64,000 nucleotides of DNA from Paractinoplanes brasiliensis (GCF_004362215.1 NZ_SNWR01000001.1:2296001-2360000), one strand, 5' to 3'. Positions 51,303 to 60,104 are shown, numbered from the stretch's first letter. Translations and numbers: made by a program. The notes: generated by a model from the letters alone, not told the origin.

Positions 51303-53497
51303 GCATCGCCGCCCAGCCCGACCCGGACGACTTCGACCTGACCCCCGGCGAGACCGAGACGCCGGCCGGACCCGACGCTGAGGTGGTCGACCTGACCGAG
51401 GTCCGGTCCCGCCGGGTCACTCCGCCGGTCGAGCCGGACACCGACCCGGACAAGGTCGAGGACGCCGAGAGCATCGATGACACCCCGCCTGAGGATGGCG
51501 GCCCGGTCGACATGGCCGATGACATCCCCGCCGAGATCCTGGACCGCCGCAAGGACCGGCGGCCAATCCTGGCCGACTGGGCACGCTCGTGGCGTGGCGT
51601 GAAGGCGATGGCCAAGCATCAGACCAAGGACGCCGGGTACGTGCTGGCCTATCACGCGGTCCGGTCGCCGAAGTACGCCGGGAAGGTCGCCCTCTGGGCT
51701 CCGGTCGGCGCTGTCCGGGGCATCGGTCGGGCGCTGCACTGGGCGATGGCCGAAGAGGGCAACTGGGCCTTGCGTCAGGCCGCCGCTCAGCGCGGCGAGG
51801 CTGACGTGTGGCTCAAGCTCGACGCCCGCCGGCAGCGTCAGAGCGTGTGGCGCTGGTGGGTGCTCGCGTTCGCCGCCCTGGCCGCCGTCGTGGGCACGGT
51901 CGTGCTCGCGTTTGGTCCGGCGTGGTGGTCATACCTGGCCGCCGTGATTGTGGTGCCGCTGCTGGCCACGGTCGGGCGCCCGGCGGACCGGCCGATCACC
52001 GACCGGGTGTCGGAGGGCAACCGCTACCGCAAGCTCACCGCCGAGCTGGTGCGCCGCGCGCTGACCTCGTTGCAGCTCGCCGCCATCAACTCCGCGGTTG
52101 CCAAGGACCCGAAGGCCATCGCGTTCCCGCACGACATCCACCGCGACGGACCCGGGCACATCGCGATCGTGGACCTGCCGTACGGGGTGGAGGCGTCCGA
52201 GGTGATCGCCCGGCGGGGCAAGCTCGCCTCCGCGCTGCGGTTGCCGCTGGATCAGGTGTGGCCCGAACCCGCGCCGGGGCACACCGGCCGCCTCGCTTTG
52301 TGGGTCGGCTACGAGCCGGCGTCGCAGATGAAGCAGCCGGCGTGGCCGCTGCTGTCCGACTCGGCCAAGGTCGACGTGTTCCAGGCGTTCGCGTTCGCCA
52401 CCACGCCCCGGCTCGACACCGTGTCGGTGGACCTGATGTTCCGCAACTTCCTGTTCGGCGGTCAGCCCGGTAGCGGCAAGACGTTCGCGCTGCGGGACCT
52501 GATCCTGGCCGCCGCCCTCGACCCACGAACCGAGATCCGCGGTTACGAGCTGAAGGGCGTCGGGGACTTCGCCGTGCTGGAGCCGGTCATGGCCGAGTAC
52601 GGCAACGGCTTCGACGACGAAACCCTGGCCCGCTGCTTCGCGTTCATCGAGTGGCTGTATGAGGAGGCCCGCCGCCGGTCCAAGCGCATCGAGCACTACG
52701 CCCGGATGGGCAAGGCCCCGGAGAACAAGGTCACCCCGGAGCTGGCGAGGCTCAAGGGTTCCGGGCTGCACCCGCTGGTGGCGTGGTTCGACGAGTTGCA
52801 GGAGCTGATGACCAGCAAGTACGGCAAGGACGCCGGGGAGCTGCTGGAGAAGGTCATCAAGCTCGGCCGGGCGCTCGGGATCATCATCCTGATCGGCACC
52901 CAGATCCCGGACAAGGACAGCCTGCCCACCGGCATCACCCGCAACGTCAACAGCCGGTTCTGCCTCTCCGTCGCTGACCAGACGGCCAACGACATGATCC
53001 TCGGGACCTCGGCGTACAAGCTGGGCTACCGGGCAACGGTGTTCCAGCCGGTCACCGAGGCCGGGTGGGGCATCCTGCGCGGCTTCGGCAAGGTTCAGTC
53101 GGTCCGGTCGTACTACGTGGACACCACCGCCGCCGCCCGGATCGTTGCCCGCGCCGTCGCGTTGCGCACCGCCGCCGGCAACGTCCCCGTCTTCCCCGCC
53201 GAGCGGGAGGTAGGCCCCGTGCATGACCTGCTCGCCGACCTGGCGCAGGTGTGGCCCGGCGACGAGAAGTCGGCATGGAACGAGACGCTGTGCGCCGCCC
53301 TGGCCGAACTCCGGCCAGACGTGTACGGCGGTTGGGAAGCGGCTCAGCTCACCGCCGCACTCAAGCCGCACCCGGCGATCAAGGTCGGCGACGTCGGCCG
53401 CCGCATAGAGGGACGGGCGGTCACCCGGCGCGGCATCAAGCACGCCGATCTCCTCTCCGCCATTGCGGAGCGTAACCGCAAGCGGGCGGCCGACTGA
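51299..53497 (+). CDS. tra: FtsK/SpoIIIE-type DNA translocase (Tra)
   Basis: 732 aa from ATG 51299; the frame is open further upstream but the ATGA overlap fixes the start. Acidic N-terminus (about 1-80), two TM helices (about 178-222: WWVLAFAALAAVVGTVVLAF and WWSYLAAVIVVPLLATV), then the motor with Walker A FGGQPGSGKTFALRD (387-395 core), Walker B HPLVAWFDELQEL and sensor GTQIPDKDSLPTGI. Forms a hexameric pump that moves double-stranded element DNA to a recipient hypha, recognising a clt site usually close to the gene. Confidence 0.93.
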   Translation: MSIAAQPDPDDFDLTPGETETPAGPDAEVVDLTEVRSRRVTPPVEPDTDPDKVEDAESIDDTPPEDGGPVDMADDIPAEILDRRKDRRPILADWARSWRGVKAMAKHQTKDAGYVLAYHAVRSPKYAGKVALWAPVGAVRGIGRALHWAMAEEGNWALRQAAAQRGEADVWLKLDARRQRQSVWRWWVLAFAALAAVVGTVVLAFGPAWWSYLAAVIVVPLLATVGRPADRPITDRVSEGNRYRKLTAELVRRALTSLQLAAINSAVAKDPKAIAFPHDIHRDGPGHIAIVDLPYGVEASEVIARRGKLASALRLPLDQVWPEPAPGHTGRLALWVGYEPASQMKQPAWPLLSDSAKVDVFQAFAFATTPRLDTVSVDLMFRNFLFGGQPGSGKTFALRDLILAAALDPRTEIRGYELKGVGDFAVLEPVMAEYGNGFDDETLARCFAFIEWLYEEARRRSKRIEHYARMGKAPENKVTPELARLKGSGLHPLVAWFDELQELMTSKYGKDAGELLEKVIKLGRALGIIILIGTQIPDKDSLPTGITRNVNSRFCLSVADQTANDMILGTSAYKLGYRATVFQPVTEAGWGILRGFGKVQSVRSYYVDTTAAARIVARAVALRTAAGNVPVFPAEREVGPVHDLLADLAQVWPGDEKSAWNETLCAALAELRPDVYGGWEAAQLTAALKPHPAIKVGDVGRRIEGRAVTRRGIKHADLLSAIAERNRKRAAD

Positions 53498-53510
53498 CCG
53501 CCGCGAGGCT

Positions 53511-53571
53511 GCTAGCGCTAGCGGCACGACCTGCTAGCGCTAGCACCCCCGCTAGCACCTGATCTAGATCA
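53511..53571 (+). repeat. Palindrome cluster downstream of tra (candidate clt)
   Basis: GCTAGCGCTAGC at 53511-53522 and 53533-53544, a half copy GCTAGC at 53551-53556 and the palindrome TGATCTAGATCA at 53560-53571. They fill the only noncoding stretch (141 bp) beside tra. Confidence 0.65.
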
Positions 53572-53638
53572 TGAGCTGCCGGTTAGCGGATAGCAGCTCA
53601 CACCCCATCATGCCCGGAAAACGGCCCGGGAGGCTGTT

Positions 53639-53887
53639 GTGAACCCCCAGCTCATCACCGCTATCGGCCCACCGGCCGCCCTGATCATCATCACTGTCTG
53701 CTACGCCGCCGCGTGCTGGATCTGGCCGTTCAAGGCCTGCCGCAAGTGCGACGGCAGCGGCAAACGACGCTCACCGTCCGGCCGCGCGTTCCGGCTCTGC
53801 CGCCGCTGCACCGGCACCGGCCGACGGCTCCGCGCCGGCCGCTGGATCTACAACCATCTGTCCAACCGCCGCCGGGACGCACGATGA
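53639..53887 (+). CDS. Single-helix protein with DnaJ-type zinc-finger repeats
   Basis: 82 aa from GTG 53639 (GGGAGGCTGTT upstream). TM helix (PPAALIIITVCYAAACWIW), then CRKCDGSGKRR and CRRCTGTGRR, two CxxCxGxG motifs like those of DnaJ. Expected to bind one zinc on the cytosolic face. Confidence 0.7.
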   Translation: MNPQLITAIGPPAALIIITVCYAAACWIWPFKACRKCDGSGKRRSPSGRAFRLCRRCTGTGRRLRAGRWIYNHLSNRRRDAR

Positions 53888-54228
53888 GAGCCCGCACCAT
53901 GGCCCGCACCCGCCGGGAGCCAACGCCGCACACCAAGTGGTGCGCCCGCGACCACCGCTGCGGCCTGGCCGAGCACCGCGGGCCGGGCGTCATCGCCGAC
54001 CACCTCGGCGCCCGCGCCGTCATCGTCCGCGTCCGCGCCGGAGACATCGAGTACGCCGAGGTGACCGCCCGCATCCCGCTGTCGAGCGTTGACGCCATCG
54101 CCCAGCGCCGCCTCGGCATCACCCTGCACCTGATCCGCCGTCTGCTGGCCGCGGTCGCCGCGGTCCGCCCCGAAACCCTGCCCGCCCGCACCGACCGCCC
54201 CGCCCTCGATCGGAGGCCCGCAGCATGA
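53884..54228 (+). CDS. AICE small protein with Cys/His cluster
   Basis: 114 aa from ATG 53884 overlapping the prior stop. HTKWCARDHRCGLAEHR may form a metal site; the rest is a beta/alpha domain (GVIADHLGARAVIVRVRAGDIEYAEVTARI). No family named. Confidence 0.65.
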   Translation: MRARTMARTRREPTPHTKWCARDHRCGLAEHRGPGVIADHLGARAVIVRVRAGDIEYAEVTARIPLSSVDAIAQRRLGITLHLIRRLLAAVAAVRPETLPARTDRPALDRRPAA

Positions 54229-54599
54229 CCACCACCCCTAACGACCGCCGCCAAGCTTTGGCCGACGGGCTGCGCGCCCTGGCCGACTTCCTGCAGGAAC
54301 ACCCCGACCTGCCCGCCAGCACCGGGCAGGAGATCCATCACTGCGTCGGCGGTCGCGACGACGCCGAGGGCATCACCAACCTCACCACGATCGCCGAACT
54401 GCTCGGCGGTTCGGTGACCGCGACCGGCGGTGGCCCGCTGACCGAAGCCACCACCCACTTCCAGGTCAGTCGCTCGTTCGGGCCGGTCCACTACCGAGCC
54501 ACCTACATCCGCCGGGCCGAGATGGACGCCTGGAACGCGCTGATGTCCTACAGCGGCCGAGTCACCGCCGCCCCGGCCACGGAGGTGACGCCGTGCTGA
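54225..54599 (+). CDS. Hypothetical AICE protein
   Basis: 124 aa, ATGA overlap upstream; overlaps the methyltransferase start by 7 bases. Helical N-terminus (RRQALADGLRALADFLQEHPDLP) and a beta-rich end (THFQVSRSFGPVHYRATYIRRAEMDAW). Function unknown. Confidence 0.65.
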   Translation: MTTTPNDRRQALADGLRALADFLQEHPDLPASTGQEIHHCVGGRDDAEGITNLTTIAELLGGSVTATGGGPLTEATTHFQVSRSFGPVHYRATYIRRAEMDAWNALMSYSGRVTAAPATEVTPC

Positions 54600-56188
54600 C
54601 CGTGGCGGACTACTTCTGCGGCGCCGGTGGCTCATCCTCGGGCATGGAGCAGGTGCCCGGGGTGCGGGTGCGGATGGCCGCCAACCACTGGGATCTGGCC
54701 ATCGCCACCCACAACGCGAACCTGCCGCACGCCGATCACGATGTCGCCGACGTCGCAGCGATCGACCCGCGCAGGCACCCGACCACGGACATCGGCTGGT
54801 TCTCCCCGGAGTGCACCAACTGGTCAATCGCCCGGGGCAAGAAGGTCGACTACGACGGCAAGCCGGTGCAGCTCGACCTGCTCGACCAGGCTGACGACCC
54901 GCCGTTGCCGGACGAGGCAGCCCAGCGCTCCCGGATGCTGATGCAGGACGTGCCCCGGTTCACCGAGGTACATCGGTACCGGGCGGTGATCGTGGAGAAC
55001 GTCACCGACGTGCTGATGTGGGAGCACCTCGATGTATGGCTGTCCCGGATGGCCGCGCTCGACTACGCCCATCGGATCGTGGTGCTCAACAGCGCGTTCG
55101 CCTCGGCGTTCGGGCCGGGAGCGCCGCAACTGCGCGACCGGGTGTACTTCGTGTTCTGGCGGCGGGAGTACCGGGCGCCGGACTTCGCGAAGTGGACCCG
55201 CCCGCGGGCCTGGTGCGGGCGCTGCGGGGACGTGCGGGCGGTCATGGTGACCAAGCCGGGCAAGCGGCGCGCGATGCGCTACGGCCAGCAGTACCACTAC
55301 CGCTGCCCACACGTGGCTTGCCGGGGTGCCCGGGTGTCGCCGTACGTGCTACCCGCAGCCTCGGCGATCGATTGGACAATCACCGGGCAGCGGATCGGCG
55401 ACCGGGCGCGGCCGTTGCAGCCCAAGACCCTCGCCCGAGTCGAAGCAGGGCTCAAGCGCTACGCCGAACCGATCGGCTGCCCGCCATTCCTCGCGCCGCT
55501 GCGCTCCGGCCGGCCCCGCACCAGCAGCACCGGCGAACCCCTGGCCACGATCGTGGCCGACGGCGGGAACCACGCCCTGGTCGAGCCGCTGCTAGTGCCG
55601 GTCGAAGGCCGCGACGGCAAACAGGCCCGCCCCGCCTCGGCGCCGCTGCGCGCCCAGACCGCCCGCGCCGAGAACGCCCTGGTGGTGCCGCTGCGCAACA
55701 ACGGGGTGGCCACCCCCGCCGCGCAGCATCCGCTGCGCACCTTCGCCGCCGGGGGCACCCACCTCGGGGTGGTGATGCGCAACAACACCGCTCGCGGTGA
55801 CGGCGGGCAGATGTCCACCCCGCTCGACGAGCCGTTGCGGGCGCTGACCACCGCGGGACATCAGTCGCTGATCCGCTGGGATCACGTGCTGATGCCCTAC
55901 GACGGCCGCGGCCTGCGCCCGCTCGATGTACCGCTACCGTCCCAGACCACCATCGCCGGGGACGCTGTCGTCAGCACGAGAATCACCGTTGAGGACTGCA
56001 CGTTCCGGATGCTGGAGGTCGACGAGATCCGCGCCGGGATGGCGTTCACTCCCGGCTACGTGCTGCTGGGCAGCAAACGCGAACGGGTGCGGATGCTCGG
56101 CAATGCCGTCACCCCGCCCGCCGCCCGTGACCTCGTCGCTGCCGTCGTCGAGGCCATCACCGGCGACGACTTCGACCTGGCCGCATGA
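54593..56188 (+). CDS. Cytosine-5 DNA methyltransferase with zinc-ribbon insert and repeated PL motifs
   Basis: 531 aa. Motif I DYFCGAGGSSSGMEQ, motif IV SPECTNWS with catalytic Cys74 (PEC instead of PCQ), motif VI VIVENVTDVL, motif VIII QLRDRVYFVFW and motif X RMLGNAVTPPAARDL. An insert at about 207-245 has CGRCG...YRCPHVACRG, a zinc ribbon. Residues ~314-455 contain five degenerate repeats (EPLATIVADGG, APLRAQTARA, HPLRTFAAGG, EPLRALTTAG, VPLPSQTTIAG), the probable target-recognition region. No restriction gene is adjacent, so it is a solitary methylase that may protect the element. Confidence 0.88.
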   Translation: MLTVADYFCGAGGSSSGMEQVPGVRVRMAANHWDLAIATHNANLPHADHDVADVAAIDPRRHPTTDIGWFSPECTNWSIARGKKVDYDGKPVQLDLLDQADDPPLPDEAAQRSRMLMQDVPRFTEVHRYRAVIVENVTDVLMWEHLDVWLSRMAALDYAHRIVVLNSAFASAFGPGAPQLRDRVYFVFWRREYRAPDFAKWTRPRAWCGRCGDVRAVMVTKPGKRRAMRYGQQYHYRCPHVACRGARVSPYVLPAASAIDWTITGQRIGDRARPLQPKTLARVEAGLKRYAEPIGCPPFLAPLRSGRPRTSSTGEPLATIVADGGNHALVEPLLVPVEGRDGKQARPASAPLRAQTARAENALVVPLRNNGVATPAAQHPLRTFAAGGTHLGVVMRNNTARGDGGQMSTPLDEPLRALTTAGHQSLIRWDHVLMPYDGRGLRPLDVPLPSQTTIAGDAVVSTRITVEDCTFRMLEVDEIRAGMAFTPGYVLLGSKRERVRMLGNAVTPPAARDLVAAVVEAITGDDFDLAA

Positions 56189-56362
56189 CCGGCAGATGGC
56201 TGGACTGGCGCGATCACGACGTCGGCCCGGCCCTGCCGTATCTGCGGTCGTCCGGCCATCTGCCGGGACGAGCATGGACACCCCTGCCACAAGGTGTGCG
56301 CCGAACAGGAACCCGCAGCAGCCACGTCCGGACCCCGCCCGCTCAACGGGCGGGCAGCATGA
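56185..56362 (+). pseudogene. Frame-disrupted small zinc-ribbon gene
   Basis: ATG 56185 overlaps the methylase stop and reads MTGRWLDWRDHD. In the next frame (+1) a Cys-rich stretch CRICGRPAIC...HPCHKVCAEQE runs to a TGA at 56360-56362 that overlaps the following ATG, exactly as all other junctions here. That stretch has no ATG, GTG or TTG of its own. One base too many between about 56195 and 56235, natural or a sequencing error, would explain both halves. Confidence 0.45.
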
Positions 56363-57003
56363 CCACCGCCGGGCCGGCCACGCTGCTGTGCGCGGCTGGG
56401 TGCGGCATCGGCTTGCACCCGGCCGCCGCCGCAGGCGGGCACACCACCCACCCCGGATGCGACCCCGCCGCCCGATCGGCCGGCCGGCGGCGGGTGATCC
56501 GGTGGGCGTGCATGAACTGCGGCGCCAACGGCCCGGCCGATACGACGTCATGGGCCGCGCACCTGGCATGGGTGCACGACGTGTTCGCCTGCCCCGCCGC
56601 CACGGCCATCAGCGCCGACGAACGCGCCTTGCGCATCGCCCGCCGCCGGGACCTGACCGCCCGCTACCCCGACCAGGCACCGCCCTGGCCGCCCGCTGAC
56701 CGAGGAGGCTCCTCATGCTCGACCCCGGCCCACTGCGGGCCGCCGCCCTCGCACATGCCGCCCGCGGCTGGCACGTCTTCCCGCTGCGCCCCGACAACCG
56801 GCCACACGATCCCGACCAGGCCAAGCGGCCCGCCTTCCCGGACCACGCCGAGGACCGATGCCCCGGCACCGACCCGCGCTGCCGCGACGGGCACACCGGC
56901 TGGGAACCCCGCGCGACGTGCGACCCGCAGCGCATCGCCCGCGCGTGGCAACGTGTCCCGTACAACGTCGGCATCGCCTGCGGCCCCTCCGGCCTTGTGG
57001 TGA
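56359..57003 (+). CDS. AICE Cys/His-rich protein with run-on C-terminus
   Basis: ATG 56359; 214 aa to the first stop. Up to about residue 112 it looks real: CAAGCGIGL, HPGCDPAA, WACMNCGANGP and HLAWVHDV suggest zinc binding. The remaining ~100 residues (SSCSTPAHCGPPPSH...) are a shadow of the PrimPol gene, which starts at 56715 in another frame. The natural stop was probably near 56697. Confidence 0.5.
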   Translation: MTTAGPATLLCAAGCGIGLHPAAAAGGHTTHPGCDPAARSAGRRRVIRWACMNCGANGPADTTSWAAHLAWVHDVFACPAATAISADERALRIARRRDLTARYPDQAPPWPPADRGGSSCSTPAHCGPPPSHMPPAAGTSSRCAPTTGHTIPTRPSGPPSRTTPRTDAPAPTRAAATGTPAGNPARRATRSASPARGNVSRTTSASPAAPPALW

Positions 57004-57671
57004 TCGACCTCGACGCGCGCAAACCCGATGCGACCCCGCCGGCCGGGTGCGAGCACTACCGGCACGGCCTGGAGGTATTCACCGACCTGTGCCGCCAGCA
57101 CGGGCAACCCGTACCGGACGACACGTACACAGTCGAGACCGGCAACGGCGGACGGCACCTGTTCTTCACCCACCCGGCCGGGCCGCCGCTGCGCAACACC
57201 CAAGGCAGGCGGGGCGGCCTCGGCTATCTGATCGACACCCGGGCGCACGGCGGCTACGTCGTCGCGGCCGGCTCAACCGCCGCCGGGCGGGCGTACCGGG
57301 TGCTGCTCGACCGGCCGCTACTCGTGCTGCCTAGCTGGCTCGCCGATCTGCTCCGGCCCGCCGTCCCAGCCCGGCCCCGCACGGTGCTAGGCGATTTCTC
57401 CGCATTCCGGCGAGGTGCGTACGTGAGGGCCGCGGTCCGCCGCACCCTCGACCACCTCGCCGACGCGCCCGTCGGGGAGCGCAACGCGGCGCTGCTCGGC
57501 GGTGCGGTCTCCCTCGGCCAACTCGCAGCCGGGGGCGCCTTGACCGAGACGGAGGTGATCGAGGCGCTGACCCCGACCGCGCTGGCCATCGGCCTGACCG
57601 AGCAAGAAACCTCCCGCACCATCCGCTCCGGACTGCGCTACGGCGCCAACAAGCCGAGGAGGGTCGCATGA
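56715..57671 (+). CDS. Bifunctional DNA primase/polymerase (PrimPol) domain protein
   Basis: 318 aa from ATG 56715, with GAGGAGG at 56702-56708. PrimPol features: ALAHAARGWHVFPLRP at the start, VPYNVGIACGPSGLVVIDLDARKPD (metal-binding Asp pair), YTVETGNGGRHLFF (catalytic His), and a C-terminal helical part (ERNAALLGGAVSLGQL). Synthesises primers and extends them for element replication. Overlaps the helicase-like gene by 4 bases. Confidence 0.9.
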   Translation: MLDPGPLRAAALAHAARGWHVFPLRPDNRPHDPDQAKRPAFPDHAEDRCPGTDPRCRDGHTGWEPRATCDPQRIARAWQRVPYNVGIACGPSGLVVIDLDARKPDATPPAGCEHYRHGLEVFTDLCRQHGQPVPDDTYTVETGNGGRHLFFTHPAGPPLRNTQGRRGGLGYLIDTRAHGGYVVAAGSTAAGRAYRVLLDRPLLVLPSWLADLLRPAVPARPRTVLGDFSAFRRGAYVRAAVRRTLDHLADAPVGERNAALLGGAVSLGQLAAGGALTETEVIEALTPTALAIGLTEQETSRTIRSGLRYGANKPRRVA

Positions 57672-59248
57672 GCGACGACGCCACCCCCGCAGTGCGGCGG
57701 GTGAAGGTCGGCACCGGTCCGGAGACCATCCGCACCCTCAAACGGGAGCTGACCGAAGGGCTGCTGCCCGACACGTACGTCTCCGACGGCGCTTTGGTGC
57801 ACATGGAGACCGTGTCCGGCGGGCTGGCCGGCGCCGCCGACGAGGACTCGCCGCTGCCGGTCACCGCGAGCATGGTCAACCCTGCCGGGCTGGCCGGACT
57901 GCTGGCCGAACACGCCCACGTCTACCGCACCCGCGTGCGCAAGGACAGCAACGGCGACCCCGAGAAGTACGACGAGGAATGCACCCCGCCCCGCGAAGTC
58001 CTCTCCGCCGTGCTAGCCGGTAAAACATGGCCCGGGGTGCCCGCGCTGCGCGGCATCATCGGCGCGCCCGTGCTCCGCCGCGACGGCACCCTGCTCCAAG
58101 AGCCCGGCTACGACCCGGCCACCGGCCTCTACCTGGCCTCCAAAGTCGACCTTCCCCGTGTGCCCGAGCAGCCGAGCCCGGAACAGGTGGCCGAGGCGTG
58201 CGGGTTCCTGCTCGGCAGGTTCCTGCGCGACTTCCCCTGGTCGTCGAGCGCGGACCGGGCCAACTACGTTGCGCTGCTGGCCACGCCGATCCTGCGGCAC
58301 TTCACCCGCTCGCTGACCCCGTTCGGGCTGATCGACGCGACCATGCCCGCCAGCGGCAAAAGCATCCTGACCGGCGGGCCGGGCATGCTCTACGGCCAGA
58401 AGATCCTGACCTGGCCCGAAGAGGACGGCGAGCTGCGCAAGTCGATCACGGCCGTGTTCACCGAGCAGGTCGGCGCGGTGATCTGGGACAACCTCACCGA
58501 GGGCACCGTCATCGACTCCGCCGTCCTGGCCCAACTGATAACCCAGCGGGAATGGTCCGACCGGCAATTGGGCGCCTCGCGCAACATCGCGTCGGTCAAC
58601 GACCGGCTGTGGATGGCCACCGGCAACAACCTCCAGGTCGGCGGGGACATGGCCTCCCGCACCGTCCGGGTGCACCTCGACCCGAACATGCCGCACCCCG
58701 AATCGCGTGATCAGTCCGGGTTCGGCATCCCGCACCTCGACCAATGGATCACCAGCCCAGCCCATCAAATGACCGTGCTCTGGCACCTGCTGATCATGGT
58801 GCTCGACTGGACCCGCAACGGGGCACCCCGCGATGCCGGGCTGTCGATGCGGCAGTTCACCCCATGGGCGCAAGCCCTCGGCGGGTTCCTGGCCCATCAC
58901 GGCATCGACGGGTTCCTAACCAACATCACCGACGTGCGCGCGGTCGACGAGGAAGCCACCCGCTGGCGCGGGTTCCTGTCGGCCTGGCACGAACGGCACG
59001 GCAGCACACCGGTCACTGCCGCGAAACTGCGCGCCAGCGCCGACCCAGTCCAACTCGGCGGGGAACTACACGACCCGTGGGACGGGCTGTTCATCACCAC
59101 CAAGAACGGCCGGCTGCCCAACGCGATCGTCCTCGGCCGGATACTCAATGGCCAAAACGGCAGGTGGCGCGGCGAATACGTGCTCCGCGCCGAACCCTCC
59201 GAACGCGGTGACCGGTCCGTCTTCCACGTCGAGCACCACGGCGACTGA
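57668..59248 (+). CDS. Helicase-like replication protein (P-loop ATPase)
   Basis: 526 aa. An N-terminal unknown region (about 1-165), then an ATPase core with Walker A-like MPASGKSIL (residues 226-234), Walker B-like VGAVIWDNLTEG and sensor region LWMATGNNLQVGGDMASRTVRV, then a helical C-terminus. This is the usual partner of PrimPol in AICEs and serves as replicative helicase/initiator. Iterons follow directly downstream. Confidence 0.82.
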   Translation: MSDDATPAVRRVKVGTGPETIRTLKRELTEGLLPDTYVSDGALVHMETVSGGLAGAADEDSPLPVTASMVNPAGLAGLLAEHAHVYRTRVRKDSNGDPEKYDEECTPPREVLSAVLAGKTWPGVPALRGIIGAPVLRRDGTLLQEPGYDPATGLYLASKVDLPRVPEQPSPEQVAEACGFLLGRFLRDFPWSSSADRANYVALLATPILRHFTRSLTPFGLIDATMPASGKSILTGGPGMLYGQKILTWPEEDGELRKSITAVFTEQVGAVIWDNLTEGTVIDSAVLAQLITQREWSDRQLGASRNIASVNDRLWMATGNNLQVGGDMASRTVRVHLDPNMPHPESRDQSGFGIPHLDQWITSPAHQMTVLWHLLIMVLDWTRNGAPRDAGLSMRQFTPWAQALGGFLAHHGIDGFLTNITDVRAVDEEATRWRGFLSAWHERHGSTPVTAAKLRASADPVQLGGELHDPWDGLFITTKNGRLPNAIVLGRILNGQNGRWRGEYVLRAEPSERGDRSVFHVEHHGD

Positions 59249-59264
59249 CCCGAAACCGCTGAAA

Positions 59265-59484
59265 CATCTCCGCATCTCCGCAACCCGCCAAAGAAAGGTC
59301 CCTCTACCAGGGAAAACAGGCTGCGGAGATGAGCCGGTCGCCATCTCCGCACATCTCCGCATCTCCGCAACCCAAACGCCTCTCAAGATCGTGCGGAGAT
59401 GCGGAGATGTGCGGAGATGCTCCAACGGCATCTCCGCAACACAAAACCACAGCTCAGAGACGGTGCTGCGGAGACGCGGAGATG
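59265..59484. repeat. Iteron-like array of TGCGGAGAT in both orientations
   Basis: CATCTCCGC or its complement GCGGAGATG at 59265, 59273, 59322, 59342, 59352, 59360, 59392, 59400, 59410, 59429, 59467 (GAC variant) and 59476. Some copies overlap or abut at 8-10 bp steps. Located in the 479-bp gap between the replication genes and xis, the expected place for a replication origin or Xis/Int control. Confidence 0.8.
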
Positions 59485-59599
59485 TTTCAGCCATCCCCGG
59501 CCGTACAAACCGCGCACCGGAGATCACCCGCCCAGAGCAACACAGCGACATTCCTGCATCCCTTCATACCGACCGTCGCGAGATCTTGGCTCTACGGCC

Positions 59600-59697
59600 C
59601 TCTCAGCGGGCCGCTGAGAGCCCTCAGGTGACGGCACCCGCCCGACAGTCCCGACAACACCCTCACGCGCGGAACGGGCGCTGTCGGGCCGTTCCGC
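59600..59697. terminator. Two hairpins between the iterons and xis
   Basis: CTCTCAGCGG (59600-59609) with CCGCTGAGAG (59611-59620), and GCGGAACGG (59669-59677) with CCGTTCCGC (59689-59697). In addition CCCGACAG (59641-59648) can pair with CTGTCGGG (59681-59688). Possible terminator or attenuator ahead of xis-int. Confidence 0.5.
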
Positions 59698-59727
59698 GGC
59701 TCACGTCCCCGCTCCAAGGAGTCCCGC

Positions 59728-60075
59728 ATGACGACGCCACCGCAGGATTTCCCCGAATCAACTCCACAGATATTTACGATCCCCGAAGCTGCCCAGATCC
59801 TCCGCGTGAAGCCGAGTTGGCTCGAAAAGAAAGCCGCGGCCCGGCGCATACCGTTCACCATGCTCGGTGGCGCCTACCGTTTCTCTCCGGAGCACCTGCA
59901 GCAGATCATCCTGGCCTTCGAGCATCGGCCCCAGCCGACCGCCGAGCGGGAGTCACGCCCTCTCTCAGTCGCCCGCCGCCACAGGCGCGCACTTCCCGAA
60001 ATTCCCGATCCGGGTGTTATCCCGCTCCGCCCGCGTGTACCGCGCGGCCGACCGCACAGCACTCGCGCGGCCTGA
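59728..60075 (+). CDS. xis: Excisionase (Xis), MerR-like winged helix
   Basis: 115 aa from ATG 59728 (AAGGAG upstream). IFTIPEAAQILRVKPSWLEKKAAARRIPFTMLGGAYRFSPEHLQQII is the standard excisionase/MerR-type helix-turn-helix with wing. A basic Pro/Arg-rich tail follows. Located 29 bp before int. Needed with Int for element excision. Confidence 0.88.
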   Translation: MTTPPQDFPESTPQIFTIPEAAQILRVKPSWLEKKAAARRIPFTMLGGAYRFSPEHLQQIILAFEHRPQPTAERESRPLSVARRHRRALPEIPDPGVIPLRPRVPRGRPHSTRAA

Positions 60076-60104
60076 TCCGCTTCGAGAAAGGAAGAACGCG
60101 ATCC

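Noticed and set aside
56185..56362. Selenocysteine or stop read-through joining the methylase to the zinc-ribbon in the same frame
   Set aside because: The methylase ends with a normal motif X and tail, and no SECIS-like hairpin is evident; a one-base frame change is simpler.
59265..59484. CRISPR array
   Set aside because: Repeat units are 8-10 bp, occur in both orientations and lack regular spacers or cas genes.
59148..60104. A ~320-residue N-terminal extension of integrase
   Set aside because: The frame is open but runs through the iterons and the xis gene in another frame; RBS and family length support the start at 60105.
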